Assembly (NCBI GenBank): GCA_973895155.1
Contig: OZ316897.1
Location: 15,004,001-15,068,000 of the forward strand
From: Marsupella aquatica
Taxonomy: Eukaryota > Marchantiophyta
Length of the DNA stretch: 64,000 nucleotides
Reading direction: 5' to 3'
Shown: one piece after another, positions 41,421 to 54,745 of the stretch
Layout of the letters: each line of letters begins with the position of its first letter
How positions within the stretch are numbered: position 1 is the first letter of the stretch
Program-made: the position numbers and the translations under genes
The notes under the pieces: generated by a model
The model's database searches: none
Told to the model about the DNA's origin: nothing
What the model saw: the letters and a program-made list of their open reading frames with translations, nothing else

Positions 41421-44400
41421 AAGAGATGTCACAATCTCGTCACTGTCACAAATTTAGCCGCTGCAAATTGATTTCTTTGATTACGTCGTCATCACTTGTC
41501 CGCAACACTTGCTTCCCGCCTTGAATTGTTTGTTTCCCTCTAGTCTTCAATTGGGGCTCACTCTGAACACAGGTTAACGCCAAATGCAGCCTCTCCCTCA
41601 CACCATAGCTTTCTTAAATAAAAAAATACAAAACCTTCATGTGGAGTGATGGCTCGTCCATTTTGTGGATTCTTCTCACGAAAACAACAAGTGCTCTTTT
41701 GCCTACAGCTGAGTGCTATCCTCCAGTCCGTCTTGTGGCGGTAGTACTCAACTTAACTCACAAACAAACAATTAAGAATGATAGAAACATGATTTCTCCA
41801 ATGTGTAAGCGAAAATTGTTAAAAAAACTCAATTCCTTCACATTCAACCTTCCCTTTGATAAACCAAAGAGATCATCTGAACCAGATTGATATCCTCTAT
41901 CTTTTGAGTGTTCTTTTTTGTACGAGCACACAACAAGACCATCAGGAGACTCAAAATCATCGGTTACCGTTTTGCTGAAAATTGATTTCACTTCATCACA
42001 CACACACCCCTTAGATGAACATGGGGATTCACAGATTAATTTAAATGGACTATCAGGATTGGATCTTGCCTTTTTAAAATTTCAGTAAGGAAACTAAACT
42101 CAATTATGGTGGGATAGCATATTATAGAGTTAGATTTGTTTATGTTTAAATAGTTGCAATAGACATTACAAAATGTTGGGCCCATTTACTTATGGTGTCT
42201 ACCAATCCTACATGGCAAGCAATGGGCCCAAGTAAAATATTAATAAGTTTAATAGAAGATTAATAAGTTTAAAAGATTTCCATTTATTATAATTGATTTC
42301 AACTTTTTTTTAAGAGTTCATTCATATATCTTTTTTTTTTGGGTGGTTCAGCCATATAGAAATAGACAATATTATTCCTACGATGGCTGTTTACAGACCA
42401 AGTGTTTTCCGTCAGTCTTTAGAACAAGAATGGACACTCTTTTTTGCTTTGGTGAAAAAGAATGGCAATTGCCCCCACCTCGTGTAGAACATCTCCAGAA
42501 GGTGACTGGTTTGGTTAGTTACCATATTATAGAGTAAATACACAGTTTGACAACCAGTCTTTTCTACTTTATTGTAAGTAGCATGCATACTCAGCAACCC
42601 TTATTGGATAAATCTCCCCCACAAAAATCAGCTTCACGCCAGCCACCATAGGCTACAATCTTGAAAACCAACCCACCAACAAACTCATTAGAATGTCAAG
42701 AATATATGCCGTCTCTCAAGTACAGTTCTAGTAGCCAAAGAATCCAATGCCTGAAAATCAAATAGCCTTACGTACAACCAAGGAAAGGGTTGGACATGAC
42801 TTTATGCAATCATTTTAATTACTGGGTTTTTGACTTTTCAGTCCAAGGAAACTCTTTGTTTTCTCCGTTTTATTGGGTCTCTTACCTTTTGGACATTGTG
42901 TCCAGGATTGACGCTTTTTGTTATTTGGCAATGTGATACAGAGTGAGGGTTTTTCTCCCCTTTGTTGGCTCTCCTGTCTTACCTTGTCTCCAGGTTTGGT
43001 GTTTTTTTTTTATTTGCTAGTGTAATATAGAATAAGGGTTGGAGGTGCTCTCAAGCCATCCTAATATCTTGTCCATAAATGCAGTATGAAATATAGGTTA
43101 GCAGTGTGTAAGCACTTCTGGAGGTCCTTGCTATTTCAATAATCTACTGCCCACAAAACTTGTGATCCGCACCTTTTTCCTTATTACATGACCATGATAA
43201 AAAGATAGTCTGGGCAAGGGTTCTACTATTAATAACCCTCCTCCTAGAATCCTCATCCCAATCAATTTTCCTTCATTTTCTGGTCACAACCTACCCTAGT
43301 AACCCTTTTGCCCAGACCGTCATTGTCCAATACTTAGTGCCCTTTGTGAATTTTCTCCTTTATATTTTTCAGGACATTTTGGGAGCATAATGCTCCAGTT
43401 CTATGTATATCCAGTCAACATTTGGATCACTCCTTTAGCAATATCCTCCTCCACTTTTACTAAGGTTAGAGAAAAGAGAATCTCTGATACCACTAAGTGT
43501 AGCTCGTGTTTCTGGAGCATTATGGGCAACAATAGCCCCTCAAAACTGGCCAAGTTCTTGTTTCTGGGGCATTAGGGAGTCTCAATGTTTGTAGTTCTTG
43601 TTTGTAGTTTGGTTTTACGGCCAGGATGTGGCTTTTGGGCATGCGTAACCATGGGGTGGAAAAATTTGGTCGTAAACTCGGCCTACTGCACTTTAAGTCT
43701 ACATCCCGCATGGCCCGACCAAAAGCCTGAATCTTGTAACGTTGGAGATACCCTATTATATTATATTGTATATATCTCTCATAACGCCCTCTAAATAGGA
43801 CTTTATACAAAACTAGCATAGTGGCATCCCCTGATCCAAGTATTGCATAGCCTGCCCCTGTGCAATCCTAAAGGGGCAGTTCAAAGGGCAGTCCAGGTAG
43901 GGCAGGTATGGTGCCCTCCCCTCCTTTCTGCTGGCTGGCACAATGGGACAGCTCTGCCCTGGTGGTGGGCTGTTGGAGCATGCTTCCCCATCCCTATCTA
44001 TAATATTCGCCTGGGTCGCAGCAGGTATCAGGTATCGGGTTGGTGGTCCCATCCCAAAACCCTCGTTCTCATCTAACCACTGTACTTTGCAGAATTGCAG
44101 CAACAGAATAATGGAATGAAGGAAGGAAGGAAGGAATGAATACAAAGGACAAAACGGAGCTCAGGGGACAGGGGAGATGGCTTTTCAAAGGGACAAAAAG
44201 GGAAGCTCGGGCAGGATGGCTTTTCAAAGGGAGCTCGGGCAAGATGGCTTTTCAAAGCGAGACTGAACAAATCTGCCACATTGCAGCATGGCAAGCCAGA
44301 ACCGGGTTCATGGGGATGCGTGAAAGCCGTTCGTTGGAGAGGTGGTAGGGCCGATGTTTTTAGGGTATAAGTTTTGATTACACTCTTGCTCCGAGGAAAG

Positions 44401-44584
44401 CCGAGCAGACCTGTGCTGTGCTGTGTTGTGCTGAACTGTGGAACTGTTGATGATGATTTTGATTTTCAGTAGAGTACATTACGACAGTGGCAAGAGGGTC
44501 AGCTGAGCGACGAGGCTTTACATTGGGACACGGAGAGTGGAGCGGAGCAGATTATCATTTTTGGTGGAGCTGTTGCTGCTGGCG
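41421..44584. other. Intergenic region upstream of CARB, no supported gene
   Basis: A minus frame at 41758-42003 (MCDEVKSIFSKTVTDDFESP...) has protein-like composition but no recognised family. 43386-43398 and 43512-43524 form a 13-bp inverted repeat. 44116-44137 is a GGAA run. The CARB promoter and 5' UTR should lie in the last few hundred bases. Confidence 0.4.
44176..44260. repeat. Three-copy direct repeat upstream of CARB
   Basis: GATGGCTTTTCAAAGGGA occurs at 44176-44193 and 44215-44232, and with one change at 44243-44260. GGGAGCTCGGGC-like spacers separate them. They lie 325-410 bp before the CARB start codon, so they are in the promoter or 5' UTR. No regulatory role is shown. Confidence 0.75.
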
Positions 44585-47500
44585 ATGGCCGCGATTTCAG
44601 CTGCGATCGTCGGTCCTACTCTCCGATCCGTTGCTGCGCGGCAAGTGCTCTCGATCGGGGGCCGTAGCGAGTGTTCTTTGAGAGATTCGAGGTTGGATGG
44701 AAGGAAGGAAGGAAGTGTTGTTTCTGTAGAGCCCTCATTAGCTCGTCGGGAATTTTTTGCACCTGGTCATGTAGCAATCGTAGGAAAGAAAGACAAGTCG
44801 GGGCTAGGGTTTAAGACATCCCCAGCAACTACTTCGACTAGATGTCTGTCGGCCGGAGTGCAAGCCTCGGACGAGCATTCTTCTCGATCGAGCGGAGGTA
44901 TCGTACAGACGCATGGCGTACGAAGAAATCGGTCTCCCGCGACGAGAAAGAAGAGAGGGAAAGTTTTCGAAATCAGGAGCATTGCCGAAAGGCCTGTATC
45001 TACTGGCAATGAGACTCAGACGCCTGTTGCCTCATCATGGGACAAAGTGAGGTTGAAAGGTTCAAAGCGTACTGACATCAAGAAGATATTGATTCTCGGG
45101 GCTGGTCCGATCGTAATTGGGCAAGCCTGTGAATTTGACTACTCCGGGACACAGGCGTGCAAGGCTTTGAAGGAGGAAGGCTATGAGGTTATTCTCATCA
45201 ATTCAAATCCTGCTACCATCATGACGGATCCTGAGACTGCGGATCGCACCTACATTGCTCCCATGACTCCCGAATTGGTCGAGAAAGTGTTGGAACAGGA
45301 ACGGCCCGATGCCCTCCTGCCTACCATGGGAGGGCAGACTGCACTGAACTTGGCTGTGGCTCTAGCGGAAAGTGGGGCTCTGGAGAAATACGGCGTCGAG
45401 CTGATCGGAGCAAAATTGGAGGCAATTCAGAAAGCAGAGGACCGAAGTTTATTCAAGCAGGCAATGGAGAAGATTGGGGTGAAGTCTTCGCCTTCTGGAA
45501 TTGCCACCACTATGGAAGAGTGCCACGAAACTGCGGCGAAAATTGGGGAGTTTCCTCTTATCATCCGACCTGCCTTCACTCTGGGAGGTACAGGTGGAGG
45601 TATTGCCTACAATGTGGAGGAATTTGAGACAATATGCAAGTCAGGTCTGGCTGCCAGTCTCACCTCGCAAATTTTAGTCGAAAAGTCTCTCCTCGGATGG
45701 AAGGAGTATGAATTGGAAGTTATGCGCGATCTCGCTGATAATGTCGTCATCATCTGTTCGATCGAGAACATCGATCCGATGGGTGTTCACACTGGTGATT
45801 CCATCACAGTAGCTCCTGCTCAAACGCTGACTGACAAGGAGTACCAGAGGCTGAGAGATTATTCAGTGGCTATTATTAGAGAAATTGGGGTTGACACTGG
45901 CGGCTCAAATGTGCAATTTGCTGTTAATCCGAAGGACGGAGAGGTCGTGGTCATTGAAATGAATCCTAGAGTTTCACGGTCCTCGGCTCTGGCTTCCAAA
46001 GCTACTGGCTTCCCGATCGCGAAGATGGCTGCTAAGCTCGCGGTTGGCTACACTTTGGACCAGATTCCGAACGATATCACCCGGAAAACTCCTGCCAGCT
46101 TTGAGCCTTCAATTGACTACGTCGTCACTAAGGTACTCAGTCCGTTTGGGTTCGTTGCTTCTCTCCAGGAGTTGGATCAAATTGTTGAGCTTACGTAGGT
46201 CTTTGGTTCTAAGGTCTTGCTTAAACCTTGAAATATCAATTTCTTCGAAGGTGATTTTGTCCCTGATTACTAGTAATGAATTTGGGCCTGACCGACCTTC
46301 TACTCATAAGCTCCTGAATGTACATTTTGAAAATGTTCTCATGATCGACCTCACCACTGAATTGCATGTAGTTCCGCACCTGAAGGAAGTCATTAATGTA
46401 TATCACACGGCTTGTCTCATTTACAGATCCCTCGATTCGCTTTCGAGAAGTTCCCTGGTTCCGTGCCCGTACTCAGCACCCAAATGAAGTCAGTCGGAGA
46501 GGCTATGGCAATGGGTCGGACCTTCCAGGAGTCATTCCAGAAGGCCATGCGGTCGTTGGAGACAGGTCACACCGGCTGGGGCTGCGAGAAGGTTAAAGAG
46601 CTTGACTGGGATATGGAAAAGCTCAAGTATAACTTGAGAGTACCCAATCCAGAGCGCATGTTCGCTCTCTATGCAGCTCTGAAGAGGGGCATGACCCAGG
46701 AGGAAGTCCACGATCTCAGCTTCGTTGACCCATGGTTTATTGGGCAGTTAGGGGAATTGCTGGATATTGAAAACTTCCTGGAGAGTGCCAAGCTAAGCGA
46801 CCTCAGCAAGGAGGATTTGTACGAAGTGAAGAGACGAGGTTTCAGTGACAGGCAGATTGCTTTCGCAACAGGGACTTCAGAAAAGGAAGTGCGAGCTCGG
46901 AGGTTGGATCTTCGAGTTGTCCCGGCTTACAAACGTGTGGATACATGTGCTGCAGAATTTGAAGCAGACACCCCGTATATGTATTCTTCGTATGATGCAG
47001 AGTGCGAGTCATCCCCAAGCACGAAAAAAAAGGTTCTGATTCTAGGTGGCGGTCCGAATAGGATTGGGCAGGGTATCGAGTTCGACTACTGTTGCTGCCA
47101 TGCATCTTTCTCTTTGCAGGTGAATAGCCTGTACTTCTACTTGTCACGTGTTTTGTGAGTGAATTTGTACGGGACATGAGTCGGATTGTACATTGCCATT
47201 TGGAAAGCAGTGACCTTCGTTTGCGTTTAGTTCTTTACAAGTGTGACCGTCATATGTCTAATTTATATCGTAGCCGAGTCTTGTCTTTTTCGGGAGCGAT
47301 TTTGTAGTGTCTAATATGGGCTCATTATTGCAGGATGCTGGATATGAAACTATTATGATGAATTCCAACCCGGAGACGGTCTCAACAGATTATGATACAA
47401 GCGATAGGCTGTATTTTGAACCCCTTACAGTCGAAGATGTCGTCAATGTGATTGATCTGGAACGACCAGATGGGATTATTGTTCAATTTGGTGGTCAAAC

Positions 47501-49161
47501 GCCTTTGAAGCTTGCCCTCCCAATTCAGAATTACCTAGACACCTACAAACCTGAGGCGGCAAGTGGGAATGGTCTAGTCAAGATTTGGGGCACCACTCCT
47601 GACAACATTGATGCGGCAGAGGATAGGAAAAGGTTTGAAGCGATTTTGAACGAGGTGGGTATCAAGCAGCCCGCTGGAGGAATTGCAAGAAGTGAAGCGG
47701 ATGCATTGGCCATTGCTTCACGGGTGGGCTATCCCGTGGTTGTTCGACCATCCTATGTGCTTGGTGGCCGTGCCATGGAGATTGTGTATGATGATGCGAA
47801 GCTTAAGACATACCTTGCGACTGCTGTGGAGGTGGATCCGGACAGACCAGTTTTGGTTGACAAGTACCTCACAAACGCTACAGAGATCGATGTGGATTCT
47901 TTGGCTGACAAGGACGGAAATGTTGTGATTGGGGGTGTGATGGAGCACATAGAGCAAGCTGGTATTCACTCAGGAGATTCAGCTTGCTCATTACCAACAC
48001 AAACTATCAGTGCACACGCTTTAGCAACAATCCGAGATGCAACGACCAAACTAGCACAGAAACTTGGAGTAATTGGGCTTATGAACTGCCAGTATGCAAT
48101 TACAATGTCTGATGAGGTGTATATCATCGAAGCAAACCCTAGGGCCTCTCGAACTGTGCCATTCGTGTCCAAGGCCATAGGCCATCCCTTAGCCAAGTAT
48201 GCGTCACTGATTATGTCCGGAAAGACAGTCTATGATATAGGCTTCTCGGAAGAGGTGATTCCCAGACATGTTTCAGTCAAAGAAGCGGTTCTACCTTTTG
48301 ATAAATTCTCTGGTTGCGACGTGATCCTTGGGCCAGAAATGAGAAGTACAGGAGAGGTAATGGGAATGGATTATGGCTTCGACAAAGCCTTTGCCAAAGC
48401 TCAAATCGCAGCTAGCCAGCGGTTACCGCTCTCGGGAACAATATTTTTCAGTCTAAATGACTTAACGAAGTCAGGTGCTGTGCCAATTGCAAAGGGATTC
48501 CAAGAGCTTGGCTTTAAGATTGTTGCCACTTCCGGCACTGCAGACTACCTGAACAAGGTATTTTACCACTCTGCTCTTGAATTTTCTACCGTAGTGGAGC
48601 AGCTGATCCTATTGTGACATTTGCGGCCTTGTGAATGTTATCAAGTGTTCAAATTTTGGAAATAATGCGATGTTGGGGTTAATGTGCAGGCTGGTGTTGA
48701 GGTGGAAAGTGTTCTGAAACTACATGAAGGGCGACCACATGCAGGTGACTTGCTGGCCAATGGTGGGATTCACCTGATGATCATCACGAGCTCTGGGGAT
48801 GTACTTGATCAGAAAGATGGGCGGGAACTTAGAAGATCAGCTCTGGCTTACAAGGTAAAGTTGTTGCATCCGTTTTCTCTGCCGTCTCAAGTTGCGTTCG
48901 TCATGCAGACGTTTTTGACGGTGTGTTGCACAATTACGAGTAGAGTTTCCTTCATTAAATCTTTTTTTCTGTGTATAGTTGTTGTGTTGAACTTAGCTTT
49001 AATACGTCATATCTCGTATGCAGGTCCCTATTGTTACTACTATAACTGGAGGGCTTGCAAACCTGGAAGCGGTGAGAAGTCTAAAGCAGAGCTCTGTAGA
49101 AATGATCCCATTGCAGGACTTTTTTAACAATGTTGATAAAGGCACCACAGTGTTGAATTAG
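44585..49161 (+). CDS. CARB: Carbamoyl-phosphate synthase large subunit, plastid form
   Basis: Five exons: 44585-46132, 46427-47119, 47334-48557, 48690-48854 and 49024-49161. All introns are phase 0 with GT-AG borders; 1,256 codons in total (1255 aa). Residues 1 to about 150 are Ser/Arg-rich, a plastid transit peptide plus linker. [20 protein letters not shown] begins the first ATP-grasp half ([28 protein letters not shown]). The oligomerisation region follows in exon 2. [17 protein letters not shown] starts the second half ([36 protein letters not shown]). Exons 3-5 end in the MGS-like regulatory domain. With the small subunit it makes carbamoyl phosphate from glutamine, bicarbonate and 2 ATP for arginine and pyrimidine synthesis. 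The ATG at 44585 ([10 protein letters not shown]) is the first suitable start; an upstream in-frame ATG is absent. No defect is visible. Confidence 0.95.
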
Positions 49162-50247
49162 TGCAGCACGTCGTAGGTGTACTAAAATAGAACGCGCGAA
49201 CTTGAAGGGGGTTGGGCCTTTTGCCCCAACTCTGACGAGAAGACCTGCATAGTAGGACTTTTCTAGCGTCTTTCTGGCTACTGATGGATTGCACTTCAAT
49301 GCGCATAACCTTCAATGCTGTCCATCAAGGGGCAGGGATGTTGGCAAAGTTTGTTCGTACTCTAGTGTAGTTTGGAAATTTGGAGTTATTTCAGTAGGAG
49401 CTACATTAGTTCATTTTGAGAATCAATCTCCGAACGGGAGCTAACCTGGAAATAGTTTCCTTCACCGAGAGTGTACTTTGAGAAGAGAAGAGTGTTCTAG
49501 GAATCAAAGTTGACCTGTAACGCAATTTTCCTCCTTATGAAGCATGGGGAGTGTAACTGGATAATGTGGTTTTGTTTTGGGAGATTGTTTCTCAGAACCA
49601 TAGTTTATCTATCACGGAATTTTCCTCCTATGCATCATTTGGAGTGCAGTTCTGTGCGCCGCAACCGACATCATAGTATCTCGGAATATATATATATATA
49701 TATTGGGAATAGAAAATTCTACGCAAGCATTAGCAAGTGCCAGAGCACTTATGTGTACAGGACACGCCAAGAATTAGAAAATCTGATTCGTATTGGACTA
49801 CAAGATTTGTCCTGTCCTCTAATAAAAGTGGTTCCAATCTTCTCTTCAAAGTCTCTCCTCATATGTCCTATTTTGTCTGAAAATTGTTCTTTTGATTTGT
49901 GACGTGAAGCCTGCAATCCTTTCGCAGCTTGTCCTGCTGCACTGATTTGTGAAGCATCATCAGTCAACAAGCCTCATCTGAAGCAAGCCGTATCCACATT
50001 CACCTCATGCCAAGTGTCGAGCGGGCTTTTCATACCGATACATGGGGGGACTCAGCCTCGGTGGATCTTTAATGGATACGCACTCTACCCCTCATCAAAA
50101 TAGGGGCCAATGATCGAAAAAGATAATTCCACCAGAAAATTGATCCAGACACCAATCGAATTGGGATATGGACTGCGTGGGACGCCACTGAGAGCACTGC
50201 GTGGGACGCCACTGAGAGCTTCTATGGTAGAAAACTCTTTGTCCTTA
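49162..50247. other. CARB 3' flank and repeat-bearing spacer
   Basis: Likely 3' UTR, then an AT microsatellite at about 49686-49704. Near 50175-50243 there are two copies of TGCGTGGGACGCCACTGAGAGC and one GCTTCTATGGTAGAAA-ACTC word. These words recur at 55896-56100 on the other side of the Harbinger element. No gene seen. Confidence 0.5.
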
Positions 50248-50537
50248 GGGCCGTCTTGCATGTGCAAGAGTCCTCAAAAAAGCGACCCTTAGCAGTCCGC
50301 AGATGTCGGCAAAAAGTGGAGTGTGAATCTAAACACAATCAAGATGAGTATACGTGTGACGTGCTCAAACAGTGGCAGCTACTTCATTTACTTTAGCACC
50401 GCAAATTGTACAGGGCAGGATGCAGGAGCTTTTGCAGTAAAACATGTCCCTGCAAAGTCGAAGCCTGCATAGTTCCGCATTACATGCGGCAATGTGAAGC
50501 AAAGTTCCGCATTACATGCGGCAATGTGAAAGTGCTC

Positions 50538-50644
50538 ACTCGCTTGTGCTTGCTTCCTGCTGTTTGGTCACTGCCACTGCTCACTTTGCGCGACTGCCTT
50601 CACAGCGGCAGTGACCAAACAGCAGGAAGCAAGCACAAGCGAGT
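50538..50644. repeat. Long perfect hairpin, 38-bp arms
   Basis: 50538-50575 (starting ACTCGCTTGTGCTTG) and 50607-50644 are exact reverse complements around a 31-nt loop. Just before it, a 32-33-bp direct repeat containing AGTTCCGCATTACATGCGGC occurs twice (about 50474-50530). Both are in the left subterminal part of the Harbinger element. Transcribed, the arm would fold into a miRNA-precursor-like stem. Confidence 0.9.
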
Positions 50645-51530
50645 TCAGTTGCGCTGCTGCCTTGAATCACAACATGCCTCGTTCACATGCGCTCATGCCT
50701 TGATAGCAGCCTCGATGCTTCACCTGGAATTGTTGCCATTTGCTCACTTCACCTGGAAACGTTGCTTCGTTACTTTGCTTGCTCACTGCCGCGCGCTGCT
50801 TCATTCCTTTGCACTGCTACTCAGTTGAATATGTGCTTCGAAACTTGAATCGGACTCGCACTCCTGCTCACATAGCACTACTCAATAAGCGACTTCAATG
50901 GAAATGTTGGCACCACTAGGATTGCCTGGGAGCTGACTTCGTGTCCTTCGTCTTTCCTCAACGATTTGTGCCAGCATTTTATTCTAGCCACAAAATTTCT
51001 GGGAGGACACTACTAGGCGTTCACACTTGATCGAAGCAAAGGTAATGTCATGCTACGAATCGAAGCAAAGCTAATGTCAATGCTGCGATGACTGTGAAGC
51101 AACGATTACTGTGAAGCAAGGACTTACAAAAATTAAGAATTCCTTGCACAATCTTATAGTGTTTCGGAAGGACTCCCAAACAATTCCTAACAGAATCGTT
51201 GTGTACACTTGCCAAGTACTAGTTTGCTTTCGAACCAGTATAGTAGAGTGTAGGTATTTTACATACATACAAAGGTTGAGTATATGTAGTGATGTCCTAA
51301 GCTTTCCTTACTTGTACTTTACAGAAATTCAGTGGTTACTTTGTATGCATGCACATGGATGCTCACAAAAATTCACTTTCCTCTTGGCTACTACTTGGTT
51401 CACTTGTGTATGTCCAATTAAATTGGTTTCACTCATTTAGTACCCTCAATTTCTCTCTTCACTTTTGGCAATTTTTTTCCTTTAAATCACTCATTTTGCA
51501 GGGCTTTTGAGTTCAGACTGTTTTGAAGCA

Positions 51531-52727
51531 ATGGTGCTTTCAAATGAGGAATGGGAAATAATACTGTCCATTATTGTTGCTCTCCAACAACTGCTCTTGT
51601 TGCAACTGCAATTGGCCACTCTGGTTGCCACCGATTCTTTACCACATAGACCGGTGCAGGATGACAACGGTACACAATTTGCAAATTTACTTCAACTCTT
51701 TCAAACTATTCAACATGCATTTTATGGAGACTATCATCATATCTTGCGGAATTACATTGAAACTAGATCAAGAGAGTGGAGCGACTGGTATTTGATGCAT
51801 GTCATCGAGCATGATCCGGTTCGTTTCAAATATTTGTTTCGAGTGTCACCGGCAACATTCATGTACATTTGTGACCTGGTTAGAGAAGACATGACAACGA
51901 ATCCACCACCCGGCCTTCGCAATTTGACAAACAGGACATTGTCCGTTGAGCGTCAGGTTGCCATAGCCCTACGTCAGTTTTCCAGTGGGTGTTTGCTATT
52001 GACACTTTCAGAGATGTTTGGCGTTTCTGTCCCATGCATATCGGATGTTGTTTGGCGATTTGTTAGGGCTTTAAGTGTGCGAGGCAGAGGGTAACATTTG
52101 AGTTGGCCGCAAGGAGAGGCCATGGCAAGGGTAAAAGAAGAATTTCGGCAATTGCAAGGATTCCCAAATTGTTGTGGTGCCATTGATGCCACTCATTTTC
52201 AAGTGGAGTTACCTCCTAGAACAAACTCTGCTGACTATCGTGATTACAAACATGGTCAGAGCATTTCCATGCAAGCTATCTGTGATAGTCGTCTTCGATT
52301 TTTGGATGTTTTTTCAGGATGGCCTGATAGCATTCAAGACTCTCGCCTTCTACGGGTGTCTGGGTTTTTTAGTGATGTTATGGAATATCACACAAAACTC
52401 TCCGGTCTAGTATTTACTTCTCCATCAGGATTTAGTACAAGGGAGTACATTATTGGAGATTCTGGTTACCCTGCTTATCCCTGGTTGCTTAACCCTTTTC
52501 CTGCTACAAGAGAGCGTAGTAGAAGGAGACACTTTAATTATATGTTGAGCTCAACTAGGATGTGTGTGGAGCGAGCTTTTGGGCAATTGAAGAATAGTTG
52601 GAGATTTGTTTCACGCAAAATGTATAGGCCGTCTCCTTATCGACTAGCGCACTATATTACTTGTGCATGTATTCTTCATAATATTCGTATTGACCTGGAG
52701 ATGTGTACGACCCAGCTTGGGGGATAG
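51531..52727 (+). pseudogene. PIF/Harbinger transposase (DDE_Tnp_4) with one in-frame TAA
   Basis: From the ATG at 51531 the frame gives an N-terminal helix-rich region and a DNA-binding-like part (RQVAIALRQFSSGCLLLTLS, VSVPCISDVVWRF). A TAA at 52092-52094 interrupts it in frame; then come WPQGEAMARVKEEF and GFPNCCGAIDATH. Catalytic residues are present: Asp in AIDATH, Asp in IIGDSGYP, Glu in CVERAFGQLKNSW. The frame stops at 52727. A neighbouring frame (52703-52888: MYDPAWGIDPDPPYEPGGPP...) may be the original tail reached by a one-base shift. The only lesion in the core is the TAA, so inactivation is recent, or the stop is suppressed, or an unrecognised intron removes it. Confidence 0.85.
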
Positions 52728-53036
52728 ATCCAGACCCTCCTTATGAACCCGGAGGACCCCCTGCTGCACATCAAAATTATGATAATGGGCGTAGATATCG
52801 CATTGCCATGATGGATCATTTGTTGCCAGAGATAGAGTGGGAGGAACAACAAAGACGTCATGCTGCCCCTAGGGATCACAGATTGTGATCACTTATGTTT
52901 TAATTCATACATGCTTACAACAAATTTGAAATAAAATTTGTGATTAAAAGTGCATCAAAGTGTCATCAAAGTTTGTACATAGTTTCATGTCACTCTCAAT
53001 TCAACCATTGTCTACACAAACTTAGGAAATTTTGCT

Positions 53037-54159
53037 CTACTGGGAAGGTCGTGAAGAACTTGCAAGCTTCTCCATCAGGACGTCAGTCAAACGTGTTATC
53101 TTCTCAGTTGTTGCCGTCATTGTTGTAGTCAAAGTCCTCTCTTGGCGCTCTCGGATCTGACACTCACGTTCTTGGATTTCACACTCACAATCTCGGGTGT
53201 GAGAATCATGTTCACAAATTTCACAATCGCGCTTGGCCGAGGAAGCCATGTCAACACAACTGTTGGCCATGGTTTTCAGCTGTGCTTGCCTATCATTGCC
53301 AGACTTGAATGTCTTCCGTTTAACACCTCTCTTGCTTGGGCCAGAAAAGTCCTGAGGGGATGATGGTTCTCTCACTCCATCAGTACTGTTGGTGTCCCAT
53401 TGCGCACTCTCTTGCGTTGGCCTTGCTCCTTCAGTCTGGCTAGTAGGTACTAACCTCTCCTCACCAACCTCATCTCCATGATCACTTGCAAAACAAAAAA
53501 CTTGTTGCATTGAATAAAAGAAGATAGTAGCAAAGAAATTTAATTCATAAAATAAACATATAGATACACTTGGGTAGCAAAGCACTTATAGAGGTAAGAG
53601 TAAAAACAATCTTACTTTCTGACGACAAAATTAATGGATCCTCCTGGGGGCCCACCTCGGGGTTTCGGTCCATAGCAGAAATGTCAGATAAGAATTTTTT
53701 TGGTGGAGTGATGCGCGGAATATCTGCATACCACTCCATCATTGTCTCATACAAATCAATAGAGAAATTAGTGGGAAATCTCTTTTCGCGGCGCTGCTTG
53801 TCATCCATGTTGAAGTAGGAAATTTGCCCGGTTTTTTGCAAATTTTTATAGTCATAAATTGTTTTGAATTTGCTGTCAATGAGTTGCCACTTCTTCTTGC
53901 AACTGTTGTGATCTCGAATAGGATTAGTGAACCACTCACCCTCCATAAATTTGGCCACTGCTTTCCATTTCAACTTAGTGCTAGTCATCTTCTGTTGAGT
54001 GGATCCTCCCAGTACAACAGTGTGGTACTCATATTGCTTTGCTGCAATAAGAGCCTTCATCTCCTGCTCACTCCAATCTGGCAACTTACTCTTTCCTTGA
54101 GGCTGTGTTGCATTCTGCCATGAAGTTGTGCCTTGGCCACTCTGGTTTTGGCTGGTCAT
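53037..54159 (-). CDS. Harbinger Myb/SANT-like accessory protein, two exons
   Basis: Exon 1 is 54159-53616 from the ATG at 54157-54159; exon 2 is 53500-53037. GT-AG borders (GTAAGA ... CAAG) keep one frame of 336 codons (335 aa). Exon 1 holds a trihelix/Myb-like DNA-binding domain (LPDWSEQEMKALIAAKQYEY, TKLKWKAVAKFMEGEW, NSCKKKWQLIDSKFKTIYDY). Exon 2 is Ser/Thr-rich, has a basic stretch (KRGVKRKTF) and ends in a Glu/Cys/Arg-rich coiled coil (CECEIQERECQIRERQERTL). In characterised Harbinger systems this partner carries the transposase to the nucleus and to the element ends. It is intact here, unlike the transposase. Confidence 0.85.
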
Positions 54160-54589
54160 CTGAAAAAAGCCAAAAAGCAATATGTAGAAGCCAACATACA
54201 AATTCCCAAACCTGACCCTAAAAGGAATTTACACCCAATTTGACACTAAAGTATGCATGAATAATATATATGGCTTGCTCGGTATGTCCAAGGTTGGTGC
54301 ATACAAGTACTAATTAGTGCAGTATGTACGAAGTTAGTACATATGACTCATAATTAGAGCACATCTTGAGCTACAACAAAGAAAATAGAGTAGTCACAAT
54401 CTAGAGTTGTGCACTTGCTCGTCATGGCCTCCTTGTCAGTTTCGAACTACAAATGGGCACTCCTGTAGTACATGGCCAGTTTTTATGGTAATGTTAAAGT
54501 TTGGATTATTTACACTCTCCTTGTGTATAAACGACTAGAGAGTATAGTCGGGGTTCTGGTCTTAGCCGGGAGTATTCAGAGGCAGCTAG

Positions 54590-54745
54590 TGGACTATTTA
54601 GTGACCCGAAGCAGTTCATGGTATGAATGAAAAGACAGTGGACTAGTCGACCCCCCGAAGCAGATCGTGGTATGAATGAAAAGGCAGTGGACTATTGGAC
54701 CCCCGAAGCAGTCTACAGTTAGAATGAAAAGGCAGTGAACTCTAG
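54590..54745. repeat. Three degenerate tandem units in the Harbinger right arm
   Basis: CCCGAAGCAG-(TTCATGG/ATCGTGG)-TATGAATGAAAAG-CAGTGGACTA recurs three times with a spacing of about 55 bp. No open frame. Between 54160 and 55743 nothing else is recognised apart from this array. Confidence 0.65.

Noticed and set aside
41758-42003. Minus-strand 81-aa frame as a gene
   Set aside because: Protein-like composition but no recognisable domain, splice context or neighbours. Not enough support.
43386-43524. 139-bp foldback with 13-bp arms as a MITE
   Set aside because: Arms are short, no target duplication is visible, and a third partial copy nearby suggests local duplication.
52092-52103. Mini-intron removing the TAA in the Harbinger transposase
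   Set aside because: GTAACA follows GG, but an acceptor close enough to keep the conserved residues would imply an intron of about 12 bases, too short for plant splicing.
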